NCBI RefSeq assembly: GCF_033807715.1 | Contig: NC_084591.1 | Span: forward strand, 44,391,368-44,455,367 | DNA: 64,000 nt | Reading direction: 5' to 3' | From: Cololabis saira | Lineage: Eukaryota > Chordata > Actinopteri > Beloniformes > Belonidae | Shown here: one piece after another, positions 1-56,854 of the stretch | Layout of the letters: every line of letters begins with the position of its first letter | Position numbering within the stretch: the stretch's first letter is position 1 | Translations under genes and position numbers: made by a program | The notes under the pieces: model-generated | The model's database searches: none | What the model saw: only the letters and a program-made list of their open reading frames with translations | Told to the model about the DNA's origin: nothing

Positions 1-1479
1 GGGCCCTCCGTGGTGGGAAAGTGGGCAGCCTGTCCAGATGGAGCTACAGAGGTAATGCTGCTCCCTGCAGAACCGCTGCAACCACACAAACTCTAATACC
101 AATCCTTCACTTCCTCTTACGGAGGCACAGAAGATATGGAAGAAAAAGTATGTTAAATCCTTGGAATGAACTGTGTTTCTGCATTAATTTGCTTTAAAAT
201 GAGATCTGACCTTCATCTCAGTCACAGTTACAGAAAAACACAATGTATTTAAGCTCATAACATGAAAACAGTTGCAAAATCTTGAGTTTTTAAGGAACCG
301 ACCCATTAAGCATTCACATTTCTGGTAGAAAAAGGAAGTGAATCCCTAAAAAATGCCCAACCTCCTATTGAACCCTCCACTGGGACTCGTCTGTGATACC
401 GAGAGATTCAGAAAATGACACCACGCCTACCTGTGACCTCACTTATAACTGACTGGAGTCAAACGTTTGAACAGTCCAGTCCATGAAATGAGTTTGGAGG
501 TGTGGTTTAGAGCTACTGTCACTGGTATTTGATGTTTCTTAAATCAATTTACATATGATAAATGTATATAAATATACACACACCACCACCACCACTACTA
601 CTGTCATGACGCTTTTATCCGAAGCGACTTACATCTGACAGAACAACACAAGCAAGATATCACATAGCAACTATTACAATACAAGTGCCTTCCACAGAAC
701 CAGGGCACCTTTTTCTTTTTTTAAGAAGAAAATCAGACTCATCCATGATTTAAACTTTAAAGATGTGTTCCTTATATAAGTAATAACTCATAAAGGTAAG
801 AAGAAAACAAAGTCTTATTTCATTTTTAATTTTCCACAAATATTTGGTACTGGTTGTGATTTTCCGTAAAGCCTCCTGCATCACTAACAACCACAGATCA
901 GCCTTCACGTTCATATTTATAGAGGATTGATATAACCTGTGATCACATGTGAGCAGTAAATAAAACATTTTGGTACCAAAACACCTCCATTCCCCTCCCC
1001 CTCAGGTACAGCGTCTGTGTTATGAGCATAAAAGCTTTTCACACAAATTTTATCATCACAATTTCTGAGTTTTCTTCTGCTAATTTTCTGTTTAACTGGT
1101 GGCCAGTGCAGTTTATTGATCACAGCTATGTTCTGTGCAGAAGGTTACTCTCGGTATACTTTCATAAACTATAAGTGGTCCAATTTGGTCCCAGGAAGTA
1201 TAATTGAAAGGAAACTGCTCGTATTAATCAGTGTACATGGTACTTATAAAACTACTTTGGGATATATACTTGGTAACATGTACTTGAGGTGTATTTTGGT
1301 AGTTTTCGCCTGTGGTTGCAGGACACAAGTCTTTCAAACCAAACCAGCCCTCTGACAGAAGTTAGTCTGGACTTCATTTCTTCCTCTTAAAAGGAGTCAC
1401 GTCTTTGTGGTTTATATAAAGGCTGGTGTGGTAAAATTGAGTGTGGTGCAGTTATTGCACTAATTGAGATTGTTGTAGA
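1..1479. other. Upstream intergenic DNA, no gene recognised
   Basis: No reading frame or domain that I recognise. A short stretch at about 601-700 (gcttttatccgaagcgactt) resembles a fragment of an interspersed sequence common in fish genomes. The first 60 bases contain a donor-like and an acceptor-like site, but they are only about 17 bases apart, too close for an intron. The unplaced 5'UTR exon of mlkl could lie here or in 2993-7468. Confidence 0.5.
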
Positions 1480-2992
1480 TGGGTCATTCTTCCAAACCGG
1501 TGCATTTCCTGTCCCACTGATGTTTATAAGTGTATTTTATCCAATCTTTCACCAAGATCTATGTTTAGCATCTCTCCTTATGCACAAAGATGTCCCCTTT
1601 AATACAGTATAAAACATATATAAATACTAAGTTTCTATCAGAAATTACGTGTCTTTTTTCCAGCTGACACCACCTATTTTTTCATGTCCCCAATAGCCTT
1701 CCATGAAAGTGTACTTGGGATATGGACAATATAATGGAGATAAAGAACATAAATGACCACATCAAAATGTGCATCTGTCTGTGCTTTTTTGTTTGCAATA
1801 TTTTTGTTCAAAATATATTTATGATTTTTCAGTAAAATCACAGTACTTAGTCCCGTCCCCTAGTATTCGCTCAACTCCGTCCCACAAATCATTACCCCCC
1901 TCCCCTTCCCCGAAAATTGGACCAGTCCATATGAAATCACAAACAGGAAGTTGCATCATACAAGTCTTCAGACAACAGACTTCAGACAAAATTTAAGTGT
2001 GCTCTTTCATAACTTATTTCAGTGATCTATACTGTGATACTGTGGTCGTCAATCATAACAACTCAACTCAGTTACATGAAAAAAATATAGAGAGGTATTG
2101 TTTTTTCAAATTTATATCTGTTATTGTAAGTATACATATTATACCTTAATTTAATGCATGCCATGTGCTCCTTTGTTACCCACCATGTGGGGAGCAGCGG
2201 TCATCTTGAGGAAAAAATCCAACTCCGTCACACTCAACTCCGTTACATGTTTGAATGTGACGGAGTTGAGCATAAGTGTTTAAACCGTCATAACTTCTGG
2301 CTGGAATGGCCTAGAGACTTACTTTTTCTGGACAGACTGTATAGAAAATCTGAGGGTAGATTTGACAGTTTAAAAAAGATTGGTATGGTAAGCTTTGTTT
2401 GTTTCCTCAACTCCGTTACGATTTTCAACTCCGTCACACAAGGCTCAACTCTATCACACGTATACATTTTTTATCAATTATTTATCATTGTTTATGAAAA
2501 CATCATCTATTGATGGTTGGAGGTTGTCTGAAATGTTTAGAAGATCATACAAATATAATTTTTTGACCCACATTCTGAAGTTAAAACAACTTTAACTCAA
2601 AGTCCAGGAGGCCCTTGGTTAAAAAAAATGCTATTTCAGGTGGAGGAAGAGCAAATGTGTGATATTGTCAGCATTTTTTATGTTCTCAGTTATTGAATTA
2701 GAGTGAGGGACATCTGATTCATAGAAAAATTATGTTTTAATTACAATAATATGTTTTATTAGAGTTCAGACCAATTCCATAGTGTCCATAACGGAGTTGA
2801 GGCCAAATAGTGCCCACATCCCACAATAATGACCAAAAATGATTACGATTTGCAACCTGAGGTGCGAAAATATGATTTTCTACAACTTTAATATGTTCTT
2901 AAAGTTGTGAAGTATTCAGAATATTAATACATTTGGGTAAAAAATTTGAGAATGTCAATGTCTAAATTGCACCGGTTTGGAAGAATGACCCA
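1480..2992. mobile_element. Non-autonomous DNA transposon with 25-bp perfect TIRs
   Basis: The termini 1480-1504 (starting TGGGTCATTCTTCC) and 2968-2992 are perfect inverted repeats of 25 bp. AGAT occurs at both outer junctions and may be part of a target duplication, but its length is ambiguous. Inside, the motif CAACTCCGT(C/T)AC recurs in both orientations, near 1869, 2219, 2233, 2260, 2407, 2420 and 2790. A hairpin lies at about 2232-2270. There is no transposase frame, so this is a deleted or MITE-like derivative of unknown superfamily. Confidence 0.75.
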
Positions 2993-3074
2993 GATATGTT
3001 ATTATATACTGTAATAACCTGTTATTGTAATTGCTAGAGTATTGGGTCCTGTATCGTTGCAGTTATGGCTGTAT

Positions 3075-3140
3075 TATGGTATTAATACTTGGTATTATAG
3101 TATTAATACTTGGTATTATGGTATTAATACTTGGGCTCAC
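3075..3140. repeat. Short tandem repeat, TATTAATACTTGG unit
   Basis: Three copies of roughly 24 bp built on GGTATTAATACTTGGTATTA. It is a simple local duplication. Confidence 0.7.
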
Positions 3141-3257
3141 CATGGTTTCCTGGCCTGTCTGTATCATGCAGAACCACACACATGTATCCAGTGTACTGTT
3201 GATCATCACTCCACCAGTCTCATGCCTGCAACTCTCTGCATCTGCTTAGTAAACTGT

Positions 3258-4135
3258 CTAACTTGTGACTATCCTGTGATTGTAGAACCAACCACTAGTC
3301 TCTCCAACTCGGTGGATGAGAATAAACAGACCCCAAGGAGGAAGTGAAGGAACCAGGAACCAGATGAGCAGGAGGAGCTGAACTCTCCACATCAGCACTC
3401 CACACCGCAGGGACCGCAGCTGATCCTCCCACAGGTCGGTCTCTTCTCTTTCTAGACACTTAGATAAACAGTTGTACAGGTTCTTCACATCCCTCTGTGT
3501 CGGTATATATGTATGTGTAATTGATGGCCTAGGATTTATGTTTGGGACCTTTGATCGGCGTGCACTTCTAATGCTTGCCATGGCTTCCCTTTGCTGTTGA
3601 TATCAGAGTGGACAGACCCTGTTGTTCCTATCTGTACACTTTTGTTATTTTCCTTTCACTTTCGATTTTATGTCACTGTTACATTTTTGTTGTAATGTCC
3701 AAAATATACAAATCTTTAAAAAAATAGTTAAAAAAAAAGAGACATGCTGAAACTATTACAACTATTCTAAAACCAGCCTTTTATTCTGAAACACCAGCGG
3801 TGTAAAGTATCACATTTACAAGCGGAGTCTGCTGTTTTTGGCCGTGCTGCTGGAACCGAGACTCCAGGTCCTAAAGCCCGCCGGGTTTCAGGACCACCGG
3901 GAACTGAAGAAATACACTCCTCAATGTCAATTATTTCGTTTAATGACAGAGACGAAGAGGCACTGCAGAAAAAGTAAACAATAAACATAAGGAGGCTGAA
4001 TCTCACATGAAAATAAGGAACCAGGACCCCAACAACGAACCAGTCAGTTTCCAGCTCAGCGAGTCTGTTTTGCAGCCACAGCTTCATATTTCTGAACCAA
4101 TCTTTTTCTTTTTTAATCAACCGACTCCGGTGCAC
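3258..4135 (-). other. Two unrecognised minus-strand open frames
   Basis: Two minus-strand open frames lie in tandem, 4135-3767 and 3581-3258. The first encodes a charged, Trp-rich stretch then a hydrophobic segment; on the minus strand it contains an acceptor-like tttctgcag followed by open sequence ending at an AATAAA near 3776. The second encodes MWRVQLLLLIWFLVPSLPPW, signal-peptide- or membrane-like. They could be exons of a minus-strand gene or chance. I do not recognise a family and give no function. Confidence 0.2.
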
Positions 4136-4694
4136 GTTTAATCTCTCCGCCCATCACTGCTAGACTTTCCAGTGGACTTGATGCCAAGAGAAGCACCCTG
4201 CTGAAGGCAAGGCAAGGCGAGAAATACTAAAAAAGTGAAGAAGAAAAAAGGTTACAGAGCAGTGGCAGAATAAAGAAAGCAAGACTTTTAAGTTAGAGCT
4301 ACAATTTAGTACTGACATTAACATTGTTTAAATCTAAATTCATAAGGATCTACATAATTCAAGAGTACCTGGCTGCAGGCAAGATGGCCGACAAGGGCGC
4401 GGCCATACTTCCATCCATACCAGAAGTCCATACCGGAAGTTGGTCTTCTTCGTGTATATTATTATTTTTTTTTTTTTTTTTTTTTTAATTTAACATTTGC
4501 AAACAGACAATGATAACAAAACTTCACATTATGCAATTTCACGTTGAATTATAACATATAAAGAGTATTACTCAAATAAAAAGCAAAACCAATGCATACC
4601 GGTAGTCCATACCGGAAGTTGGTCATCTTCGTGTATATTATTCAAATATGACGGAGGTAGTTTACAAGCGGCCATAAAACGAAAATTATAAAAC

Positions 4695-5152
<458 letters not shown>

Positions 5153-5580
5153 TAACATTACACTATCGTGCTGGCAACAGTAAGAACTTGACTTGGAGTT
5201 CTTTTTTTAAATCAACTTTTTATTCTCCAAATATAGAATAGAAAAACAAACATACAAAGAAAAAAGATCAAAAACAAGGGAAAAGCATGAACAACAATGA
5301 GAAGGAACAAATTAAACTGAACATAACAATGAAAAAATAATGAACAATGACTGTGGGATCAGCATCAGACTCCCACTGCCCATCATGATCTCTGGGGGGG
5401 TCAGACTTAAAAAAGGCTCCCACTGGCCATCATGATCTCAGCCTTCAGTCTGGTCATGCCCTCTCCTTCCAGGATTTTGATCATCTGAAAAACCGTTAAA
5501 TGATCCAATCATACTCTAACGTGTGCACTGTTTTGGTTTTATGTTTTCCAAAGGAATAAAATATTGACCACCTAATAATT

Positions 5581-6025
5581 TTGTGTAATTTTGTGTCGGA
5601 AAGAATTTATATTGATTTAAATTTATTTTGGATGGATGTGTTGTTTGATGTTTTTGACCATGTAACAATTAGAACAAAGCCAAAAGAAAAATGTATTATT
5701 ACTTTGTTGATTATCCTCGCAAAATTCCACATCCGCAAATCCAAATTCTTACGCAAAAAACTCTCTTTTTTTACTTTTCATTGTGAATTAAAACAGTATC
5801 TGGACTCTATTAAGTTTTCTACTAATTCAAAAGCAATCAAAACCATAAATGTATGTAAATGTTTTGGCTTTCTGTTATAATTTCATCCCCCCTGGTTGGT
5901 TATAATGTGTCATGCTTTTTGTTTTGTTTTTTATTTGAGTAATACTCTTTTTATGTTATAATTCAACGTGAAATTGCATAATGTGAAGTTTTGTTATCAT
6001 TGTACTGTTTGCAAATGTTAAATAA
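5581..6025 (+). mobile_element. L1/Tx1-like LINE, 3' end of ORF2 plus 3'UTR
   Basis: An open frame to 5880 contains IILAKFHIRKSKF and a following lysine-rich segment with a conserved FSTNSKAIKTI stretch. This resembles the C-terminus of ORF2 in fish L1/Tx1-type LINEs. An AT-rich 3'UTR follows and ends in AATAAA and an A-run near 6018-6045. The endonuclease and reverse transcriptase core are absent, so it is a 5'-truncated dead copy. The same 3'UTR appears inverted at about 4480-4590. Confidence 0.6.
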
Positions 6026-6194
6026 AAAAAAAATAAGAAAAAAAATTGAATAATATACACGAAGAAGACCAACTTCCGGTATGGACTTCCGGTATGGATG
6101 GAAGTATGGCCGCGCCCTTGTCGGCCATCTTGCCTGCAGCCAGGTCCCTCTCACATAATTTAGTCAAAGGCAGCTGTATCAAACATGTTTTTTA

Positions 6195-6413
6195 GGGTCT
6201 CCAACTCCGGTCCTGGATCCACCTATCCAGCATGTTTTAGGTGTCTCCCTGCATGAACACACCTGATTCTAATCAATGGTCGTCATTAACTTGTCATCAA
6301 GGTCTGGACAGTTCTGTTGTTGACACAGCTCCTTGTATCATGGTGTGCTGAAGCAGGGAAATATCTAAAACATGCTGGATATGGGCTCTCTAGGACCGGA
6401 GTTGGAGAACCCT
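6195..6413. mobile_element. hAT-like MITE
   Basis: The ends are inverted: AGGGTCTCCAACTCCGGTCCT on the left and AGGACCGGAGTTGGAGAACC on the right. The inner part also shows partial dyad symmetry around CATGTTTTAG / CTAAAACATG. It is about 220 bp with no coding capacity. A CAGGG-like end suggests hAT, but I see no clean 8-bp target duplication. Confidence 0.65.
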
Positions 6414-6624
6414 GAGAGGGACTGAATTGGTTTCCGCATTCTTGCAGGAAAAACAACTTAAACCTGCTGATACGGGAACTTTTCTAGTAATACTCTGCCC
6501 CCATGTGGTCAGAAGTGGTATATCTAAAAATATTTAATGATCATCTCTAGGTTTCTGATTCAGGCAGCTCTTCTGTGATCAACATTGTTCTGTCTTGTCA
6601 ACGGGCATGAGCAGGCCACAGGCA

Positions 6625-7265
6625 CAGCGCTTGATTGGCTTTAGTATCGGATAGACATTCTTCCATCAACCCTCTGCCCTTTTTATTCAGAAAAGGCCCA
6701 CCTTACCACTGGAGTGCTGCAATGCTCAATTTTAGGCCCAGTCCTGTTTTCATTGTATTTGTTGTCTTTGGGATCAGTCTTTGTCAGCAAAACAGTGAAA
6801 AGAGATGTTATATTTCCCACTTTTGATCAAACCTCAATCCGCCGCCTACAGTCAGTCCCAAACACGGCTGCACATCTTTTCACAGGGATGAGACGCAGGG
6901 ATCACGTCACTTCTGTGCTGGTTGCCAGTTGCTTTTAGAATCCAGTTTAAGATTCTCTTGTATGTTTTTTTTTAAGTATCTTATTAATCCAGAACTTTAG
7001 TATTTATGCAAAATGTTGACCTGCACACTCGGGGCAGAGCGCTAACATCAGAGCGGTACTTCGGGGGAGAGGTTCAAGTCGCTGCTTCTTTGCACTGGCT
7101 TTTAGACATTTTATCACGTTTAGTTTCTTTTACCGTATTGTTAGTTTAAAAAAAAAAGTATTTTAACTATTAACGATAATTTATCTTTTTTCATTAATCG
7201 TTAGGTATTTTGCACTTTGGGGCAGTTTGTTTGTTTTGTAAATGTGCTATATAAATAAATTTGAC
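6625..7265 (+). mobile_element. L2-like LINE relic, internally deleted
   Basis: The translation shows a decayed reverse transcriptase core (SILGPVLFSLYLLSLGSVF, after a GV.Q motif) followed directly by a C-terminal segment (RRLQSVPNTAAHLFTGMRRRDHVT). The RT palm between them, including the YADD box, is missing. The 3' end carries GTGCTATATAAATAAA, a common tail of fish L2-type LINEs. It lies about 200 bp upstream of the first coding exon of mlkl. Confidence 0.7.
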
Positions 7266-7474
7266 CATGCAAACATTGTTTTTATGACAAAATAACTTGT
7301 AAATGTCTTTAATGAAGGGAAAAACAAAAGAATTCTGAGATTGGGTCAGTTTACTTCATTATTCCAGTGTCAGGTTGTTCCATTACACCAACATTAGCTC
7401 TTGTAATCAGATTTGATTGGACTCACTTTGAATGTAACTTTCTCGTCTCATTGACTCTGTCTCTTTAGGCCATC

Positions 7475-51841
<44,367 letters not shown>

Positions 51842-52637
51842 ACTGCACACGGCTCTGAGCATCAGGCATTTCACAGTTTTAGATGATTTCTCTCGGGATC
51901 GACTGAACAACGCAGAAGATTTTAACTGAATATTTTATATCTGACAAACTCTTGTGAAATGACATCATCAAATTTCAAGTTTACAAGAGGACCGCTCTAT
52001 TGAGAAAAAAAACAAAAAAACAAAAAAAAAAAAAATAATCAACTGTCAGACAATGCAATTTTACTTCTGATAAAGCTTGTAAGCTCTCGGGAGGAACGAC
52101 ATCTGGTGCCTTTTTGTGTGACTCACAGGTTGTGTGAGTGTCCTCCCATCGTGTAGTCAGTGTGTGGCGACTTGTACTTGTAGACAGGTGTTACGTGTAC
52201 TAGTATGGGGGGGCAGTTTGGTGTTTTCTCCTCTTTGCTCCTCTCTCTCTCTCTCTCTCCCTCCATTTCTGTCTCATATTCACAGGTCCAGCCCATTCCC
52301 TCCACTCGGCTCCAGCCCTCTCCACCGGTTGGGCCACCAGCGGTCCCACCAATCATCTCAGCTCGTCATATAAGAGTCTAGACCATGAGCTGTCCCTTTT
52401 CTCTCTCCAGACTTTTGACTTCCACCAAGTTTATCTTGGCTTACTCTGTCCCGAGAATCTAATTTCAGAACATGTGAAAGTTTTAGTTTTAGTTTTAGAC
52501 ATGAAGTCTAATCGGTCCACTCCTGCTTTTGTTACCAGCAGTTTGCAGCTTTACTGTGATCCCACATTCATCTTGAATTCATGAAGGTGTTTCATAGATT
52601 CTCGATTCTCCTGATGCTGTGAGAGTATTTTTTTTTT

Positions 52638-52800
52638 AATTCAATTCAATTCAATTCAATTTTATTTATATAGCGTCTAATACAACAGATGTTGTCTCTA
52701 GACGCTTTCCAGAGATCCAGAACATGAACATAAACATAAACATAAACATAAATAATAAATAATAAATAATAAATAATAAATAATAAATAAATAATCTGGT
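52638..52800. repeat. (AATTC)n-headed interspersed repeat, copy 2
   Basis: Same order as 51478-51600: AATTC tandem, TATATAGCGTCTAATACAAC, then (AACATA)n, which here expands into (AAATAAT)n. Confidence 0.7.
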
Positions 52801-52899
52801 CTTCCAGGCGTTCTTTTGCGGTTGAGCTCACCAAAACGTCTTTTTAAGAATGTACCAAACTCACCTGTCCCATAAGCAAACCTGCCCACCAGCCCTGCT

Positions 52900-53850
52900 T
52901 AGGAATACATTCTATAGAAGAAACCCTAAAATCCAAAATTCAGAGAGTCTGGAACCAAATCTTAGGCACAGTTAAGGGCAAAATGTACCAAAATGTACCT
53001 TGGTGCCCCAATATGTAATAAAATAAATATATATATAATTATATTGATAGACATCTAGCATCTTTCCAGCAGTTATGGGTGAAATGTAATCTTCCAAATT
53101 CACACTTCTATAGATTTTTACAGCTGTGACACTTTATTAAAGCTTCTGTCCCACATTATGAAGTGACTTCTCAGCATTCAGTCCCTGACAGCTTTGAGTC
53201 TGTTGAACCAAAATATACCGGAGGTGCTGTTACTCGCCTGTACAGTGTTTTTATTAGATATTAATAGTCCTTCATCTGATGATTATAGAAAGCAGTGGCA
53301 AGAAGAACTAAGGGTGGAAACTTCTTGTAACGCTTGGCAGAAATGCATTAAGTTGATCCGGTTCAAGGTGGAGTATAGGCTGCACTTTTCCCCCACCAAG
53401 CTAAAAAACGATATATATAAGGATGTTTTTCTTTGGTCCAAGGGCTCAAAGGACCAGGGGACCCTGGCTCATCTTTTTTTCCAATGTCAGAAACCACAGC
53501 CCTTTTGGTTTCACTTGTTTGGTTTTTGTAGCTGGGCCGGTTGGTAGAGCGGTCCCGTAGTGTAGAATACACTAGTGGCCAGAAAGGTGATTATTGCTCT
53601 GTTGGAAATCAGATAAACCCCCTTCCTTTTGAAATGTGGTTGATGTGCTCCATCTGGAATTGATCAGATTTATCTTCACAAACTATGAAAATGTATTCTA
53701 TGATATTTAGCAACCACTACTGCCTGATCTTATGCACACGCTTCACAGCACCACTTGTTATCTCGTTACGCTTTATCCTTTGTTTTGTGTCTGTGTGGGA
53801 GGTGGTTGTTATTTTTGTATTTTTCATGTCAATCATCTAAAAAAACAAGA
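52900..53850 (+). mobile_element. L1/Tx1-like LINE, decayed ORF2 C-terminus
   Basis: A 117-codon frame (53194-53547) contains WQEELRVETSCNAWQKCIK, then FKVEYRLHFSPTKL and GTLAHLFFQCQKPQPFW, which resembles the Cys-containing C-terminal part of L1/Tx1 ORF2. Frame breaks lie upstream of it. Dead copy. Confidence 0.6.
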
Positions 53851-54185
53851 AAGATATTTACAAAAAAAGAACGTACTAAACAGTTCAATTTGCCAATTTT
53901 TCAATTGTTTTTTTTACGATCTCTAATAGATTTGTTGGTTTTTGTTCACCCCAATGATGGAATCCTTGTTCATGTAGAGTTTATTAAACTCACTGAAAGC
54001 CTCTTTGTTTTTTCTTTGATTTGTGTTTACTATTTTCTTTGCTTCTTTTGGGTAAAGTAGTTCTTCATTTTCTGACCATACAAGCGTCTTGTCAGCCGTT
54101 TCCAAACTCCTGTGTCTGACATCTCTGTGAACTGGTTGCTATAATAAAGCAATACAATTCATTTTCTCTTACTTTATTTTGAAGA

Positions 54186-54186
<1 letters not shown>

Positions 54187-54254
<68 letters not shown>
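54187..54254. repeat. (TA)n microsatellite
   Basis: About 68 bp of alternating TA. Confidence 0.95.
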
Positions 54255-54257
<3 letters not shown>

Positions 54258-54347
54258 AAGTAGTTGTAGATTAAGACAACAGCACTTCTATCGACATAAA
54301 TGGACAAACTGAGATGCACAGATCTTGTCCCATACAGCTGCTGAGGT

Positions 54348-54779
54348 TGTCACGGCTCAGACAGAGAACCCAAATGCACGACACCAAACAGAATCAGAGT
54401 CCAAGAGGCTTTAATCAGGGTCAAAGGCAGGCAGGGGTCAAAACCGGGTAGTCAGGCAGATCAGGCAAACAATCCGAAGGGGCAGGCAAAAATCCAAAAA
54501 TCAGAATCAGGCAGGGTCGCAGACAGACAGACAGGCAGGCAGAAAACAGATCAGAATCGGGAACGCTGGAAAGTGAGGCACAAACACTCGACAATCTGGC
54601 AGACTAGAAGGTGGAAATGGGCCGGAACTGCTGATGAGGGAAACCAGGTGTGGAGCTGGGCTGGGGAAGCACAGGTGAAGGGAATGAGTGGATTTCTGGC
54701 TGATGAGGGTGGCAGGATCTGGAACGACAGGAGAGTGAGTTATCAAGTAAAAAACGTATCCAACTGAGAAACCATGACA
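54348..54779 (-). mobile_element. Probable solo LTR with 5-bp target duplication
   Basis: 432 bp, starting TGTCACGG and ending CCATGACA (TG...CA ends). GAGGT lies on both sides (54343-54347 and 54780-54784). On the minus strand an ATTAAA lies near the end, as for an LTR poly(A) signal, which suggests minus orientation. No internal retroviral genes. Gypsy- or ERV-like; family not resolved. Confidence 0.7.
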
Positions 54780-54825
54780 GAGGTACAATAGGGCAAAAAA
54801 GTATTTAGTCAGCTACCAATTGTGC

Positions 54826-54838
54826 ATTATTATTATTA

Positions 54839-54930
<92 letters not shown>
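54826..54930. repeat. (ATT)n microsatellite
   Basis: About 105 bp of ATT with one T-run. Confidence 0.95.
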
Positions 54931-55718
54931 GCACAGGCTACAGTCCTAAGAAAACATAATTCAGGATCAAATAAACTGATATTTCAAATTTTACATTCAA
55001 GTTTAGTTCCCTCGGTCAAGAAATGCATCAATTACACTCAATCAATTCATCCAATCAGTTTTTCTCTGTAATATCTCCTCAAAAGATGACTTGTGAATTA
55101 AATCCACCAACAGATGGTGAAGTTTATCTCCTTAAAAACAGTCAGAAACATCTTAACAACATAAATTGATATAAAACTATATCCAAAATATGGGCTAACG
55201 TGTATAGGTTATATAAAACCACTGACTGGTCATTTTACGACTCTTTTCCAACAGAAGTGAATGCATGGGGTGTTAACAAGCCGTTCATTAATGTTCATCA
55301 GGGCCTTTGGAAAAACAAGTCCTCCACAGACTGCAGACAGAGATTCCTATCTAACGATGAGTGGCAGCTTAGATGTCTGTGGCGCACAGTTTCATCAACA
55401 TACCCACATTTACGTGAAGCACGAGTTTCCTGCTGTTTTCTCTTTTGTTGTTCTTGCCCGCTCCTGATCGTGATGTGTGATTACAGGTCTCTTTTCTCTC
55501 CTCCGCCTCACGGTAGAGTATATGTGCATCCATTGTGCTAGAGAGAGAACAAGAAGAGATCAAAAACAGCTGCTGAGAAGAAGGAAGGTGTTCATAACAA
55601 CAACAATGATGTCATTAATAGAGTTGGAGTAGAAGAGAACATCGAGGAGAGGTGCATCATGGGAGGTCTCCCAGGCTTAACCACAAACTTTATCAAAATG
55701 AAGGTTTTAAGCTTAATA

Positions 55719-56349
55719 TTAAAGGAGCCGTCTGTAAGAAATGTCCAAAACTGGTACTGCAGTCACTTTCAAAATATTGTTGAGCGGCGTGTACCCTCCC
55801 CCTCCTCCCCCCGACCAGAGGTTGCCAGGTAGGCTGCAGAATGCAGCAGGAATGTAGGCTGCCATGGCTGCCATAATTAGAGCCGAGCTGGCAACACGGA
55901 TGCCGAAACAATACTGACTTGGTGATTGGGAGATAGGTGGAGGGTGGAGCTTCAGAAACAATACTGACTTGGTGATTGGGAGATAGGTGGAGGGTGGAGC
56001 TTCAGAAACAATACTGACTTGGTGATTGGGAGATAGGTGGAGGGTGGAGCTTCAGAAACAATACTGACTTGGTGATTGGGAGATAGGTGGAGGGTGGAGC
56101 TTCAGAAACAATACTGACTTGGTGATTGGGAGATAGGTGGAGGGTGGAGCTTCAGGCCAAAACAAAAAATGACAACATAAACATCAGTTGAGGGCTGCAA
56201 CTCGTCTTTTTAAACTGGAATATCCTGGCTTGAGTGCTGTTGTCAGTGACATAAGTATTTGAAATGAACATGATTTTTAAATGTCTGTTGACATATCGGG
56301 ATCATTTTATGATTAGTTTCATTATTGCTCTTACATACAGCTCCTTTAA
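55719..56349. mobile_element. TTAA-flanked MITE with 50-bp minisatellite, copy 2 (inverted)
   Basis: Reverse orientation of the element at 41268-41949, with five 50-bp units (about 55905-56155) instead of six. Termini AGGAGCCGTCTGTAAGA and its inverse, TTAA at both ends. Confidence 0.8.
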
Positions 56350-56483
56350 AGGTAGGGAGGGTGTCTGCTTCCTGAACACAAGCTGTCAGCTGGTTCCAGA
56401 ACCAGGAACCTGATTACTGACGGTTCTACGTCCCATTATACCACATTTGGTTCAACAATTCAAGCACTCCAGCAAGTGTCATA

Positions 56484-56854
56484 TACAGGACTGTCTCAGA
56501 AAATTAGAATATTGTGATTTTCTGTAATCCAATTACAAAAACAAAAATGTCATACATTCTGGATTCATTACAAATCAACTGAAATATTACAAGCCTTTTA
56601 TTATTTTAATATTGCTGATCATGGCTTACAGCTTAAGAAAACTCAAATATCCTATCTCAAAAAATTAGAATATTCTGGGAATCTTAATCTTAAACTGTAA
56701 ACCATAATCAGCAATATTAAAATAATAAAAGGCTTGCAATATTTCAGTTGATTTGTAATGAATCCAGAATGTATGACATTTTTGTTTTTTTAATTGCATT
56801 ACAGAAAATAAAGAACTTTATCACAATATTCTAATTTTCTGAGACAGTCCTGTA
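56484..56854. mobile_element. Palindromic mariner-type MITE
   Basis: 371 bp, starting TACAGGACTGTCTCAG and ending CTGAGACAGTCCTGTA. Almost the whole element folds on itself. TA at both outer ends suits the Tc1/mariner target site. The sequence resembles a family that is very common in fish. Confidence 0.85.

Noticed and set aside
1..190. Possible exons of an upstream gene at the window edge
   Set aside because: The implied intron would be about 17 bases long and no family is recognisable.
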